The position numbers and the translations under genes were made by a program. A stretch of 64,000 nt of DNA from the NCBI GenBank assembly GCA_963788975.1, contig CAWBIJ010000004.1:620001-684000 (forward strand), in the 5' to 3' direction. Positions 1 through 9,127 of this stretch are shown piece after piece. Position 1 is the stretch's first letter. Each line of letters opens with the position of its first letter. Origin of the DNA: VRUE01 sp963788975 (GTDB lineage Bacteria; Actinomycetota; Thermoleophilia; Solirubrobacterales; 70-9). The notes below the pieces were generated by a model. The model made no database searches and had not been told where the DNA came from. It saw nothing but the letters and a program-made list of their open reading frames with translations.

Positions 1-427
1 AGTGCTCGCCCTGGTGGTCGACCGGGCCTTCGCGGGCGACGATCTCGCGCACCACTTCGATGTACTCGCGGGTGCGGCCCCAGGGCTTCGCGTAGGGAAC
101 GCCGTACCAGCCCTCGGAGACCTGCGGGCCGGAGGGCCCGAAGCCGAAGAGGAAGCGGCCGCCGCTGAGCTTGTCGATCGTCGCCCCCGCCATCGCCGCT
201 GCCGCGGGCGGGCGGGCGGGCACCTGCATGATCGCCGCACCGAGCTTGATCGTCTCGGTCTGCGGCGCCAGCCAGGCGAGCACGCTGACCACGTCGGAGC
301 CGTAGGACTCGGCCGCCCAGACTGACTCGAAGCCGAGTCGCTCGGCGGCCTTGACCACCTCGACCGCGTCATCGCCGGCAGGGCCGATGCCCCAGTAACC
401 GAGGTTGATTCCGAGCTTCAACGCCAT
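1..427 (-). CDS. LLM-class F420-dependent oxidoreductase (partial, C-terminus outside window)
   Basis: Reading leftwards from the ATG at 427, the frame stays open to the window edge for 142 codons. The protein begins MALKLGINLGYWG and continues with KAAERLGFESVWAAESYGSD, APQTETIKLGAAIMQVPARPP and KLSGGRFLFGFGPSGPQV. These are the TIM-barrel strands of the luciferase-like monooxygenase superfamily, in the branch that uses coenzyme F420 in actinobacteria. Those enzymes transfer hydride between F420H2 and diverse substrates; this substrate is unknown. The missing end should hold about 200 more residues. It is divergent from the neighbouring P-type ATPase. Confidence 0.85.
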   Translation of the reverse strand, partial: MALKLGINLGYWGIGPAGDDAVEVVKAAERLGFESVWAAESYGSDVVSVLAWLAPQTETIKLGAAIMQVPARPPAAAAMAGATIDKLSGGRFLFGFGPSGPQVSEGWYGVPYAKPWGRTREYIEVVREIVAREGPVDHQGEH

Positions 428-454
428 CCGGAGCTCACCCTATTGAATAGAGGC

Positions 455-2863
455 GTGAGCGTGACCGACGCAGCGACCGAACGAGGACTGTCGAGCGCCG
501 AGGCGGCCAAGCGCCTGCGCCAGCTCGGCCAGCCACCAGAGACCTCCTCCCGCTCGACCGCCAGCATCGTCGCGGGCAACGTCTTCACGCTCTTCAACGC
601 GATCATCGCCTTCTTCTTCCTGCTGATCCTCTCGCTGGGGCTGCTCGCCGATGCTGCCTTCGGTGTGATCGCGATCGTCAACTCCTACATTGGCATCCGC
701 CAGGAGCTGAAGGCGAAGCGCACTCTGGACCAGCTCGCGGTCCTGGTAGCGCCACACGCCAGGGTGCTGCGCGACGGCGAGGTGCAGAGCCTGCGGGCCG
801 AGGAGGTCGTGCCCGGAGACGTGATCGAGGTCGAGCCCGGCGATCAGCTGGTCGCCGACGGCGAGGTCGTCGGCAGCCGCGGCATGACCCTCGACGAGTC
901 GCTGCTGACCGGCGAGGCCGACGGGGTGCGCAAGGAGGCCGGCGACCGGGCGCTCTCGGGCTCCTTCTGCATCTCCGGCTCGGGCCGTTACGAGGTCGAC
1001 GCGGTGCGCGACGAGAGCTACGCGGGCCGCCTCGCCGGCGAGGCACGGGCCTTCCGCCACCCGCCCTCGCCCCTGCAGGGCGAGGTCAACCGGGTGATCG
1101 TCGCTTGCACCTACGTGATGGCGCCGCTGGCTGCGATCCTCCTCCTCACCTTCCAGCTGCGCAGCGCCGACCTGGTCGAGGCGGCCCAGACGGCGACGGC
1201 CGGCCTGGTGACGCTGATCCCCGAGGGCCTGGTGCTGCTGATGAGCGTCACCTTCGCGGTGGCCGCGGTGCGGCTGGCGCGCCACGACACCCTGGTCCAG
1301 CAGATGAGCGCCACCGAGAGCCTCGCCGCGGTGGACACGATCTGCGTCGACAAGACCGGCACCCTGACTGACGGCGAGCTGCGGCTGCTGGGGATCGAGG
1401 TGGCCGAGGGAACCGAGCCGGCGGCGGCACGCGCGGCGCTGGGTCGCTTCGCCGCCAGCGCCGGCGACCGCAACCGGACCTTGGAGGCGATCGCGGCGAG
1501 CTTCCCCGGCGAGCCCGCCCGGGTCGGCGGCGAAGTCCCGTTCTCCTCGGTCTGGAAGTGGAGCGGGCTGCGGATCGACGGGTCGAGCTACGTGCTGGGC
1601 GCCCCCGACCTGCTGGAGCGGGTGGGGGCGCTGAGCCTCCCATCGGGCCTGAAGCGCAAGCTGGAGGAGGAGACCGCGGCGGGCCGCCGCGTCGTCGCCT
1701 TCGGCGAGTCGGGAGAGGCGCTGCCCGACGACCCCGCCGACGGAGCGCCGCCCCGCCTGGCAGCGCTGGCCTTGATCGTGCTGGAAGAGACGCTGCGCCC
1801 GGACGCGGCGGAGACGATCGCCTTCATCCGCGAGGAGGGGGTCGACCTGAAGCTGATCTCGGGCGACGCCCGCGCCACCGTCACCGCCGTCGCCTACGCG
1901 GTCGGCGTACCGCGCGCTGCCGGCGTGGTCGAGGGGCCGGACCTGCCCGAGGATCCCGAGGCGCTCGCCGAGGTGGCCCAGCGCAACGCGATCTTCTGCC
2001 GGATCGCGCCGGAGCAGAAGAAGGCCCTGGTCGAGGCGCTGCGTGCGGCAGGCCGCTACACGGCGATGATCGGCGACGGGGTTAACGACGTGCCGGCGCT
2101 GAAGCAGGCGCGGCTCGCGGTGGCGATGGGCTCGGGGGCCCAGGTGACCAAGGGGGTCGCCGACGTAGTGCTGCTCGAGGACGAGTTCGCGCGGCTGCCC
2201 CAGGCGGTCGCCGAGGGACGGCGGATCGCCCGCAACATCCACCGGCTGGGACGGCTCTACCTGACCAAGTCCGTCTACGCGGCGGCGCTGATCCTGCTGG
2301 TCGCCGTGCCGGGCTTCGCCTTTCCATTCCTGCCCCGCCACCTCACCCTGGCTGTATTCCTGACGATCGGCGTCCCCTCCTTCGTACTGGCGCTGGCGCC
2401 CTCCGACGGGCCGCTCTACCGCGGCCGCCTGCTGCGCGCCCTGGCCGCCTTCGCCGTTCCCGCCGGGGTGGCGACGGCGCTCGGCTCGATCCTCTCCTTC
2501 TTCCTCGTCGACACCGTCTTCGGCGGCTCGCTGGAGGCGGGCAGGACCGCGGCGACGACGACGCTGATCGTCCTCGGCCTCTGCTTCGTCCTCCTGCTGG
2601 AGCGTGGCCCTGGGCGCGAGCACATCGCAATCCAGAGCTACATGCTGGCGATGGTCGCGGGGCTGGGGGCGCTCTTCGCTCTGATCCTGGCGGCGGCTCC
2701 GGTACGTGACTTCTTCGAGATGGTCCTGCTCGACGCCACCCAGTGGTTCCTGGCCCTGCTCTGCGCCGCGATCGGCCTCACCATCGCCAGCCTGCTCTGG
2801 CGCCTACCCCAGATCGAACAGCTGGAAGCCGTCAGTCCCGAGGCGGAAGCACAAACTGGCTGA
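455..2863 (+). CDS. CtpE-like cation-transporting P-type ATPase
   Basis: A roughly 802-residue P-type ATPase. The phosphorylation motif DKTGTLT is at about D299, the actuator loop reads DESLLTGEADG, the membrane helix after the first cytosolic loop carries IPEGL, and the hinge motif is MIGDGVNDVPALKQA. Hydrophobic helices near residues 40-80, 210-260 and 590-770 give the usual plan. PEGL, TGEA and the compact N-domain resemble mycobacterial CtpE, a calcium-uptake ATPase; that assignment is from recalled family similarity. The frame opens at a TTG at 443. I prefer GTG 455 because TATTGA (441-446) could be a -10 box for a leaderless message. Its end overlaps the convergent thioesterase by 32 nt. 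Confidence 0.9.
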   Translation: MSVTDAATERGLSSAEAAKRLRQLGQPPETSSRSTASIVAGNVFTLFNAIIAFFFLLILSLGLLADAAFGVIAIVNSYIGIRQELKAKRTLDQLAVLVAPHARVLRDGEVQSLRAEEVVPGDVIEVEPGDQLVADGEVVGSRGMTLDESLLTGEADGVRKEAGDRALSGSFCISGSGRYEVDAVRDESYAGRLAGEARAFRHPPSPLQGEVNRVIVACTYVMAPLAAILLLTFQLRSADLVEAAQTATAGLVTLIPEGLVLLMSVTFAVAAVRLARHDTLVQQMSATESLAAVDTICVDKTGTLTDGELRLLGIEVAEGTEPAAARAALGRFAASAGDRNRTLEAIAASFPGEPARVGGEVPFSSVWKWSGLRIDGSSYVLGAPDLLERVGALSLPSGLKRKLEEETAAGRRVVAFGESGEALPDDPADGAPPRLAALALIVLEETLRPDAAETIAFIREEGVDLKLISGDARATVTAVAYAVGVPRAAGVVEGPDLPEDPEALAEVAQRNAIFCRIAPEQKKALVEALRAAGRYTAMIGDGVNDVPALKQARLAVAMGSGAQVTKGVADVVLLEDEFARLPQAVAEGRRIARNIHRLGRLYLTKSVYAAALILLVAVPGFAFPFLPRHLTLAVFLTIGVPSFVLALAPSDGPLYRGRLLRALAAFAVPAGVATALGSILSFFLVDTVFGGSLEAGRTAATTTLIVLGLCFVLLLERGPGREHIAIQSYMLAMVAGLGALFALILAAAPVRDFFEMVLLDATQWFLALLCAAIGLTIASLLWRLPQIEQLEAVSPEAEAQTG

Positions 2864-3287
2864 CGATCAAGTTCGCGGCGAGGCGGGGCTCCTCGCCCTC
2901 GCGCAGCCGCTCGATCTTGACCTCGATCACGACGGTGCTCTTGCCGACGTGGAGCGGCTCGGCCCTGGCGACGATCTTGTCGCCGAGCAGGCCGGCGGTG
3001 AAGACGTTGAGCTTCAGCTCGATCGTGGTGAAGTTGTGTTCCGGCGGGATGTTGCGGAAGGTGGCCCAGGCGGCGACGGTGTCGCCGAGCGCGGTCCAGA
3101 CGCCTCCGTGCACGTAGCCACCGGGGTGCAGGTGACGTTTGTCGACGACGATCCTGCCCCTGGCAAAGGAGTCCTCGATCTCGAGCGGCTCGATCGCCAA
3201 GTCTCCCGGGAAGCTCCCCGGCAGGAAGGCGCGGACGCTCTCGGGAGTGAATGGCGAGCGGTCGCCGGTGATGGACGCCTCGGTCAT
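2832..3287 (-). CDS. PaaI-family hotdog thioesterase
   Basis: A 151-residue single hotdog-fold protein. The key stretch is GYVHGGVWTALGDTVAAWAT, which matches the HGG-x-LaDt signature of PaaI-type acyl-CoA thioesterases, followed by the strands TTIELKLNVFTAGLLGDKI and KSTVVIEVKIER. Members hydrolyse aryl- or acyl-CoA thioesters in the cytoplasm. The frame is open further upstream, but ATG 3287 is chosen because homology starts shortly after it and the longer version would run into the monooxygenase terminus. It lies just downstream of the thiolase/crotonase/monooxygenase set on the same strand, which fits acyl-CoA metabolism. Confidence 0.85.
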   Translation of the reverse strand: MTEASITGDRSPFTPESVRAFLPGSFPGDLAIEPLEIEDSFARGRIVVDKRHLHPGGYVHGGVWTALGDTVAAWATFRNIPPEHNFTTIELKLNVFTAGLLGDKIVARAEPLHVGKSTVVIEVKIERLREGEEPRLAANLIVSQFVLPPRD

Positions 3288-3300
3288 CGCGGCGCGGACC

Positions 3301-4793
3301 CTACTCCAGTGCGCCCGCGCCAACGGGCGTATGCGTGCTGAGCTCGTAGGCACCCGATTCGAGCCGTTCCGTGCGACGGCGGTAGGTGGTCCACAGCCAC
3401 GGCCACTGGCTGGGGTCGTTGCCGTTCTCGTCCACGTACCAGCTGGTGCAGCCGCTGTGCCAGACCGTCCCGGCGAGGGCGGTGCGCAGCTCGCGGTCGA
3501 AGCGCTGCGCCGCCTCGCGGCGGACCTCGATCCGGTCCGCGCTGGCGCGGTCGAGCTCGCGCAGGGCGGCGATCACATGTTTCACGCCGGCCTCGATCGT
3601 GTAGACAACGGAGCCTGTGCCGCCGTTCGTGTTGGGCCCGTAGAGCAGGAACATGTTCGGGAAGCCGGGCACGCTCATGCCGAGGTAGGCCCGCGCGACG
3701 TCCCCCCACTCCTCGGCGAGGGTGTGGCCTTCGCGACCGGCGATCTCCATCGGCGCCACGAAGTCGTGGGTCGCTGAACCCGGTCGCGAGGACGAGCACG
3801 TCGGCCTCTCGCTCCACTCCGCTCTCGTCCCGGATCCCCGTCGGGGTCACCGTGGTGATCCGCTCGGTCACCAGCTCCACATTGGGCTGCGTCAAGGTCG
3901 GATACCACTCGTCGGTGAGCATGATCCGCTTGCAGCCGACCTCGTCGGTCGGAGTCGCCTTCGCACGCAGCTCGGGGTCCTCGATCGCCTTGCTGATCTG
4001 GCGGCGCCCAACGAACCGGAAGAGCGGCAGCAGCCAGCGGCGTCGGGTCATCGCCGCGGCGCCGATCTCCATGAACGCGAGAATCGAGGCGCGGTCGAGG
4101 CGCTGCAGCAGGGGAAAGCGCTCGAAGAGCCGCTGCGCCCAGCGCGGGTAGGCGTAGTCCATCTTGGGGAACGTCCAGCCAGGGGAGCGCTGGTAAACGT
4201 CGACCCGGTCGACGAGCGGCTGGATCGCTGGCACCACCTGGATCGCGGTGCAGCCGGTGCCGAGCACGGCGACGCGCTTGCCGGCCAGGTCGAGCTCCCG
4301 AGGCCAGCGCGCCGTATGGAAAGCCGGTCCCTCGAAGGATTCGAGCCCTGGCAGCGGCGGGATTTTTGGCACCGAGAGCTGCCCGCAGGCGGTGACCAGG
4401 ATCTCGGCCTCGTGCGGACCGGCGCTGGTCTCGAGGCGCCATAGGCCCCGGTCCTCGTCCCAGCGGGCGCCCTGCACCTCGACACCGGTCCGGATTCGGT
4501 CGAGAACTGCCATGGCTGCGCGCGACCTCCTCCAGGTAGGCCTGGATCTCAGCCTGCGGGGCGTAACGCCGCGACCAGCGCGGGTTAGGCGCGAAGGAGA
4601 ACTCGTAGAGGTGCGAGGGCACGTCGCAGGCGGCGCCGGGATAGGTGTTGTGGTGCCAGACGCCGCCGATCCGCTCGGCCTTCTCGAACACCGTGACGTC
4701 CTCGTAGCCCTCGCGGCGCAGCATCGCCGCCGCGCCGACGCCACCGAAGCCGCCGCCGACGATCGCGACTGAGAGGCGCCTACTCAAGGCCAA
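3301..4793 (-). pseudogene. Flavin-containing (Baeyer-Villiger-type) monooxygenase, frame broken twice
   Basis: Three reading frames together encode one FAD/NADPH monooxygenase of about 495 residues. The first frame (from ATG 4793) has the FAD site VAIVGGGFGGVGAAAMLRRE and YPGAACDVPSHLYEFSF. The second has the NADPH site VAVLGTGCTAIQVVPAI and VLVLATGFSD. The third has FLLYGPNTNGGTGSV and the C-terminus ending HTPVGAGALE. The frame changes near 4510 and near 3770; in each case dropping one base restores the consensus. Such enzymes insert one oxygen into ketones or heteroatoms. The start overlaps the crotonase stop by 14 nt, so they are one operon. Sequencing error is more likely than decay because every conserved motif is intact. 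Confidence 0.85.
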
Positions 4794-5694
4794 ACCCCTT
4801 CAGGCCGTGATCGCCGAAGGGCTCGTCGCGCTCCCTCACAGCCTCTTTGAAGCCGCCTTCGGCGGCGCGGCGTACGAAGGCGTGGCCCTCCTCGGTGTGG
4901 CGGGCGATCCCGTCAAAGAAGGTGCCGAGCAGCTGGGTCTGGTGCAGGCCCTGCGAGTAGAGGGACTGGTTGACCAGCATCTTCATCATCACCAGCTGGT
5001 TGACCGGCAGCCGGGCGACCCGCTCGAGCAGGCGCTCGAAGCGGGCGTCGAGCTCCTCGGCCGGTGCCGCCTCGGTCGCCAGCCCCCACTCGGCAGCCTC
5101 CTCGCCGTTCAGGGAGTCGCCGGTCAGGAGCAGCCGCTTGGCCCGCATCGGGCCGACGCGTGCGGCCCAAAGCGCCGTCGTAGGCGAGCCCCAGACCCGC
5201 GCCGGTGGGTAACCGATCTTGGCATCGGTGGCGACTACGAGCAGGTCCGAGCAGAGTGCCATGTCGGTGCCACCGGCGATGCAGTAGCCGTGAACCTTGC
5301 AGAGCACCGGCTTCTCGGAGTGGAAGAGGCTCATGAAGCCGCGCACGTTGCGCCACATGAACTGAAAGTCGGTGACCGGGTCCCAGTTCGACTCGGGCGC
5401 GTGGTTGGCGGCAATCGTCGCCGGGTCGAGGGGCGAGCCGGAGGGCGCCTCGACCCCGCCCAACTCACTCATGTCACCCTCGGCCGAGGCGACCAGGTCA
5501 TAGCCGCCGCAGAAACCGGTCCCGCTCCCCGCCAGCGCTATGACGTGGACGCCGGGATCGAGATTCGCCTGCTCCACACACTCGGCGATCTCGGCCGGCA
5601 TGCGGGGGGTGATCCCGTTCCCCCGCTTGGGCCGGTTCAGCGTGATGCGAGCGACCCGATCGCTGCTCTCGTAGGTCAGCGTCTCGAGCCGCAT
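4780..5694 (-). CDS. Enoyl-CoA hydratase/isomerase (crotonase family)
   Basis: A 304-residue crotonase. The first oxyanion-hole segment is ALAGSGTGFCGGYDL and the second is KPVLCKVHGYCIAGGTDM, followed by ALCSDLLVVATDAKIGYPPARVWG. These hold the CoA thioester enolate. An insertion at about residues 75-110 makes it a little longer than a standard ECH (about 260). The usual glutamate pair is not obvious, so hydratase, isomerase and hydrolase activity cannot be told apart. It begins 11 nt after the thiolase stop and ends overlapping the monooxygenase start, so a thiolase-crotonase-monooxygenase operon for lipid, sterol or cyclic-ketone breakdown is likely. Confidence 0.88.
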   Translation of the reverse strand: MRLETLTYESSDRVARITLNRPKRGNGITPRMPAEIAECVEQANLDPGVHVIALAGSGTGFCGGYDLVASAEGDMSELGGVEAPSGSPLDPATIAANHAPESNWDPVTDFQFMWRNVRGFMSLFHSEKPVLCKVHGYCIAGGTDMALCSDLLVVATDAKIGYPPARVWGSPTTALWAARVGPMRAKRLLLTGDSLNGEEAAEWGLATEAAPAEELDARFERLLERVARLPVNQLVMMKMLVNQSLYSQGLHQTQLLGTFFDGIARHTEEGHAFVRRAAEGGFKEAVRERDEPFGDHGLKGFGLE

Positions 5695-5705
5695 CCCTCT
5701 CTACC

Positions 5706-6866
5706 TCAGTTCATCCGCTCCACGATCATCGCCTTGCCCTGACCGCCGGCGACGCACATGGTCTCGAGGCCGACCTGATGGTCGTCGGTCTCCATCGCGT
5801 TGAGCAGGGTGCCCATGATGCGGGCGCCGGTCATCCCGAAGGGGTGACCGAGGGCGATCGCGCCGCCGTGCGTGTTGAGCTTCTCCTCCGGAATGTCGCA
5901 CTCGGCCATGATCGGGATCACCTGGGCGGCGAAGGCCTCGTTGAGCTCGACCGCGCCGACGTCGCCGATCGTCATTCCAGCTCGATCCAGCACCTTCTTG
6001 ATCGCGCCAATCGGGGCGACGCCCATGTACTCGGGCTCGTTGCCCCAGGTGGCGGCGGTGACGATGCGGGCGCGCGGCGTCAGGCCGAGCTCCTTCGCCT
6101 TGGTGTCGCTCATCAGCAGCACCGCGGCGGCGCCGTCGTTGAGCGGACATGAGTTGCCGGCGGTGACTCCGCCGCCGCCGAAGGCCTCGGGCAGTTCGGA
6201 GAGCTTCTCCAGGGTCGAGGAGGCACGCGGGCCGTCGTCCTTGGCGACCTCGGTGCCATCGGGCAGCGTCACCGGGACGATCTCGCGGTCGAAGAACCCG
6301 TCCTCCTGCGACTTCACCGCCAGTTCCTGCGAGCGCTGCGCGAACTTGTCCATGTCGGCGCGGCTGACCTCGTACTTCTTGGCCACGTTGACAGCCGTCA
6401 GACCCATATCGATGTAGGCGTTGGGCTGACCGTTCTCGCCGATCAGGTTCGGGTTGCGGTCGTCTGCGCCGGCCGGCTCGGTGCGCTCGTTGAAGCGGCT
6501 CACCCACTCGACCCCGGCGGCGATGTAGACGTCGCCCTCGCCGGCCTTGATTGCGTTGCCGGCGTGGCGGATCGCGTCGAGACTGGAGGAGCAGTAGCGG
6601 GAGACGGTGACGCCGTTGACCGTCTGAGGCAGCTTCTCGGAGAGCAGCGAGATGATGCGGCCGATGTTGAAGGCCTCCAAGCCCTGCGGCATACCGACAC
6701 CGCAGAAGACATCCTCGACCAGGGCCGGATCGACCCCGGAATGGCGCTCGAGCAGCTGGTCGACCACGTAGGCGCCCATCTCCTCGGGGCGGAGCTGGGC
6801 CAGCGAGCCCTTGAAGGCACGACCAATCGGCGTGCGGACGGTGTCGACGATCACTGCTTCCGGCAT
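5706..6866 (-). CDS. Acetyl-CoA acyltransferase (thiolase)
   Basis: A 386-residue thiolase of normal length. The nucleophilic cysteine is C92 in VSRYCSSSLDAIRHAG. The histidine is H341 in ALGHPFGMTGAR, and the second catalytic cysteine is C371 in CVAGGQGKAMIVERM. It cleaves 3-ketoacyl-CoA with CoA, or runs the reverse condensation, in the cytoplasm. It is first in the operon with the crotonase and the broken monooxygenase. A divergent promoter region of about 95 nt (6867-6961) separates it from the small coiled-coil gene. Confidence 0.93.
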   Translation of the reverse strand: MPEAVIVDTVRTPIGRAFKGSLAQLRPEEMGAYVVDQLLERHSGVDPALVEDVFCGVGMPQGLEAFNIGRIISLLSEKLPQTVNGVTVSRYCSSSLDAIRHAGNAIKAGEGDVYIAAGVEWVSRFNERTEPAGADDRNPNLIGENGQPNAYIDMGLTAVNVAKKYEVSRADMDKFAQRSQELAVKSQEDGFFDREIVPVTLPDGTEVAKDDGPRASSTLEKLSELPEAFGGGGVTAGNSCPLNDGAAAVLLMSDTKAKELGLTPRARIVTAATWGNEPEYMGVAPIGAIKKVLDRAGMTIGDVGAVELNEAFAAQVIPIMAECDIPEEKLNTHGGAIALGHPFGMTGARIMGTLLNAMETDDHQVGLETMCVAGGQGKAMIVERMN

Positions 6867-6961
6867 GCGGCTCTTCTCCTTGGAATCTCGAAGCGGGACG
6901 TGAGTTGCGCAGCGTAGTTGACGCAGCTTCCCGGCTGCCCCTTCGACTAGGTTTTAGCGGC

Positions 6962-7372
6962 ATGTCGCTAGACGGGCTACGGGCATGGATCGGCGAGGTG
7001 GAGCGCAAGCTCGGCATGCGCACCCGCGTCTTCCTCGTCCTCACTGCTATCGCGATCGCCGGCGCCGGCGCCGGCATCTACCTCGCCCTCGAAGCCTCCG
7101 ACGAGGCGACCGGCGAGGCCGACGTCTCGGCGCTCGAAGAACGGATCGACCAGCTCGAATCGCAAGCGACGGGGGAACCCGCAATCGCGCCGCTGGAACT
7201 GCAGCTCGAAGAACTTCAGAAACAGGTCGACCAGCTCGAAGGCAAAGGGACTGGGACCTCTGGCTCTGGCGGCGGCACGAGCGGCGATGGTGCGGGAGGA
7301 GTCAGCGCGACCGGCGCGGGCGAAGCCGAACCGGCTCCCGGCAAAGGCGTATCGGGCATCGAAGCAAAATAG
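6962..7372 (+). CDS. Single-pass membrane protein with short coiled coil
   Basis: A 136-residue protein with an N-terminal cytosolic stretch and one membrane helix (VFLVLTAIAIAGAGAGIYLA). Next comes a leucine-heptad coiled coil (ALEERIDQLES, LELQLEELQKQVDQLEG), then a Gly/Ser/Ala-rich tail. I do not recognise the family. The frame is open from 6905, but ATG 6962 is preferred: TAGGTT lies a few bases upstream and there is no Shine-Dalgarno, as in other genes of this window. The likely topology is a tethered coiled coil outside the membrane. Confidence 0.6.
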   Translation: MSLDGLRAWIGEVERKLGMRTRVFLVLTAIAIAGAGAGIYLALEASDEATGEADVSALEERIDQLESQATGEPAIAPLELQLEELQKQVDQLEGKGTGTSGSGGGTSGDGAGGVSATGAGEAEPAPGKGVSGIEAK

Positions 7373-7494
7373 TGCATTCGTGACAAAACGCACGTTATTC
7401 GTGCGCATCGTCCCCCACCTCCGTTACATTCGCCCAATCCGACCTCGCGACTAATCGCGAGATCTGCCGCCAGCGGCAGCGAAAGGAGGCCCTG

Positions 7495-7638
7495 ATGCCT
7501 GAGGGTTACTGCGTCAAGGAGCGGAAGAAGGTCGAGATCAAGGACGCCAAACAGGTGACGATGAAGAATGGCCGCCCGGCGATCCAGGGCGTCTGCCCCG
7601 ATTGTGGCACCAAGATCTTCAAGATCGGCAAACTCTAG
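7495..7638 (+). CDS. DUF5679-like small zinc-ribbon protein
   Basis: A 47-residue protein with CxxC-like cysteines: one early cysteine in MPEGYCVKERKKVEI and a C-terminal knuckle GVCPDCGTKIFKIGKL. The lysine-rich middle and size match DUF5679, small proteins sometimes annotated as topoisomerase C-terminal-like zinc ribbons. An unusually strong Shine-Dalgarno (AAAGGAGG, 7482-7489) sits six bases before the ATG, in contrast to the many leaderless genes here. The function is unknown; binding of zinc and nucleic acid is an inference. Confidence 0.8.
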   Translation: MPEGYCVKERKKVEIKDAKQVTMKNGRPAIQGVCPDCGTKIFKIGKL

Positions 7639-7787
7639 GCAGGAGAGCACACCCCTCCAACGGAGGGAGGCGACGACACCTACGTGACGAAAATCACGTC
7701 CCGGACTCGACCGGGACTGGATTGTTGATCCCCGGGGTATCCGCGGCACGAGCCGCTCACCGACCGGCTGTGTCAATCACCACGATC

Positions 7788-7793
7788 TAAAGT
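7788..7793 (+). promoter_or_regulatory. -10 box (TAAAGT) of a probably leaderless gene
   Basis: TAAAGT ends six bases before GTG 7800, with no Shine-Dalgarno between. The transcript would start at or next to the start codon. The 7639-7787 stretch before it holds only small hairpins (for example CCCTCC-AAC-GGAGGG). Confidence 0.4.
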
Positions 7794-7799
7794 GTCACT

Positions 7800-8204
7800 G
7801 TGTCGCAGAGACCCCTCGAGCTGATCCTCGCCCGCAACCTGATGTCGGCGCTCTCCACGCCGGCCTTCCTCGTCGACGAGGGTGGCATCCTCGTCTTCTA
7901 CAACGAGGCGGCGGGGATCCTCCTCGGCAAGCGCTTCGAGGAACTCGGCACCGTCGGCCCCGACGAGTGGGGCTCGCTCTTCGGCCCGTTCGACGGCGAG
8001 GGCGAGCCGATCCCCTACGACGAGCTGCCCCTGGTGGTGGCGGTTCGCAACGGGCGCCCAGCCCATTCGACCTTCGCGATCCGCTCGACCGACGGGACGA
8101 GCCACATGGTGGAGGCCTCGGCCTTTCCAATCCTCACTGCGCACGGCTCGCAGGGTGCGATCGCGGTGTTCTGGCCCGCGACTACGAATGGGACCGGGCA
8201 CTGA
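7800..8204 (+). CDS. Small PAS-domain protein
   Basis: A 134-residue protein that is little more than one PAS domain. ALSTPAFLVDEGGILVFYNE and AAGILLGKRFEELG are the first strands and helix, with later strands near FAIRSTDGTSHMVEASAFPI and GAIAVFWPA. There is no output domain, so it probably works in trans. It ends 1 nt before the MBL hydrolase gene, which suggests co-expression. The ligand is unknown. Confidence 0.75.
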   Translation: MSQRPLELILARNLMSALSTPAFLVDEGGILVFYNEAAGILLGKRFEELGTVGPDEWGSLFGPFDGEGEPIPYDELPLVVAVRNGRPAHSTFAIRSTDGTSHMVEASAFPILTAHGSQGAIAVFWPATTNGTGH

Positions 8205-8205
8205 G

Positions 8206-9087
8206 ATGGAGGTAAAGCTCTGGGGCACGCGCGGCTCGATTCCCTCCCCAGGGCCGGAGACGATTCGCTACGGCGGCAACACCTCGTGCGTCGGGGTCAC
8301 TCTCTCCGACGGCTCGTTGCTCGCGCTCGACGCCGGCACCGGGATCCGCAACCTCGGCCTCTCCCTCCCCGACGAGCCAACCCGCCTCCACATCCTTCTC
8401 ACCCACCTTCACCTCGACCACATCCAGGGGCTGGTCTTCTTCGCCCCCGCCTTCCGCCCGCAGACGGAGATCGTGATCTGGGGCCCGGCCTCGCCGGAGG
8501 CCTCGCTGCGTGACCGCATCGGCCGCTACATCTCGGCGCCGCTCTCGCCGGTCGAGGTGCGGGAGCTGCCCTGCGACGTCTCCTTCCGCCACTGCCCCGA
8601 GATCGAGTGGGAGATCGGCTCGGCGCGGATCCACGCCGCCTCGGTCGCCCACCGCGGACCGACGCTCGGCTACCGGATCGAGGACGGCGACAGCACGCTT
8701 GCCTACATTCCGGACCACGAGCCGGCGCTGGGTGCCGACCTAGACGCCCTCGACGAGGACTGGATCTCGGGCTTCGCCCTGGCGCGCGACGCCTCGCTGT
8801 TGATCCACGATGGCCAGTACGCCGACCGCGAGTACCCCGAGCACGTCGGTTGGGGGCACTCCTCGCTCTCCCACGCCCTCTCCTTCGCCCGCCGCACGAA
8901 CGCCGACCGAACCGTGCTCTTCCACCACGACCCGTTGCATTCCGACGAGCAGCTTGACCAGCTCGGTGAAGAAGCGAAGCAGGCCTGGACTGCGCTTGGC
9001 GGCGAGCCCAGCGAGATCGAGCTCGGCGTCGAGGGCGCGAAGTACGAGCCGCGCGCGCGAGTGCCGAGCGCGACTGGCGCCGGCTGA
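8206..9087 (+). CDS. MBL-fold metallo-hydrolase (phosphodiesterase-like)
   Basis: A 293-residue metallo-beta-lactamase-fold protein. It opens with MEVKLWGTRGSIPSPGPETI and YGGNTSCVGV, typical of the PhnP/cyclic-phosphodiesterase-like branch. The metal motif is THLHLDHIQG (H67, H69, D71, H72), with later ligands in AYIPDHEP and the final VLFHHDPLHSD. It probably hydrolyses a phosphodiester or similar bond using two metal ions. It is translated one base after the PAS gene, so the two may form a sensor/hydrolase pair. The substrate is not predictable from sequence. Confidence 0.85.
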   Translation: MEVKLWGTRGSIPSPGPETIRYGGNTSCVGVTLSDGSLLALDAGTGIRNLGLSLPDEPTRLHILLTHLHLDHIQGLVFFAPAFRPQTEIVIWGPASPEASLRDRIGRYISAPLSPVEVRELPCDVSFRHCPEIEWEIGSARIHAASVAHRGPTLGYRIEDGDSTLAYIPDHEPALGADLDALDEDWISGFALARDASLLIHDGQYADREYPEHVGWGHSSLSHALSFARRTNADRTVLFHHDPLHSDEQLDQLGEEAKQAWTALGGEPSEIELGVEGAKYEPRARVPSATGAG

Positions 9088-9112
9088 TCTCCAGCGGGCC
9101 TCGGCGGGCCGC

Positions 9113-9118
9113 TACGCT
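9113..9118 (+). promoter_or_regulatory. -10 box (TACGCT) of a probably leaderless gene
   Basis: TACGCT lies nine bases before ATG 9128 and no Shine-Dalgarno intervenes. It belongs to the recurrent leaderless pattern of this window. Confidence 0.4.
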
Positions 9119-9127
9119 TGCGCTGCG

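Noticed and set aside
440..2623. 727-codon open frame on the minus strand
   Set aside because: It is the antisense of the P-type ATPase in high-GC DNA. Composition is Q/R/G-rich with no domain, while the plus strand shows every P-type motif.
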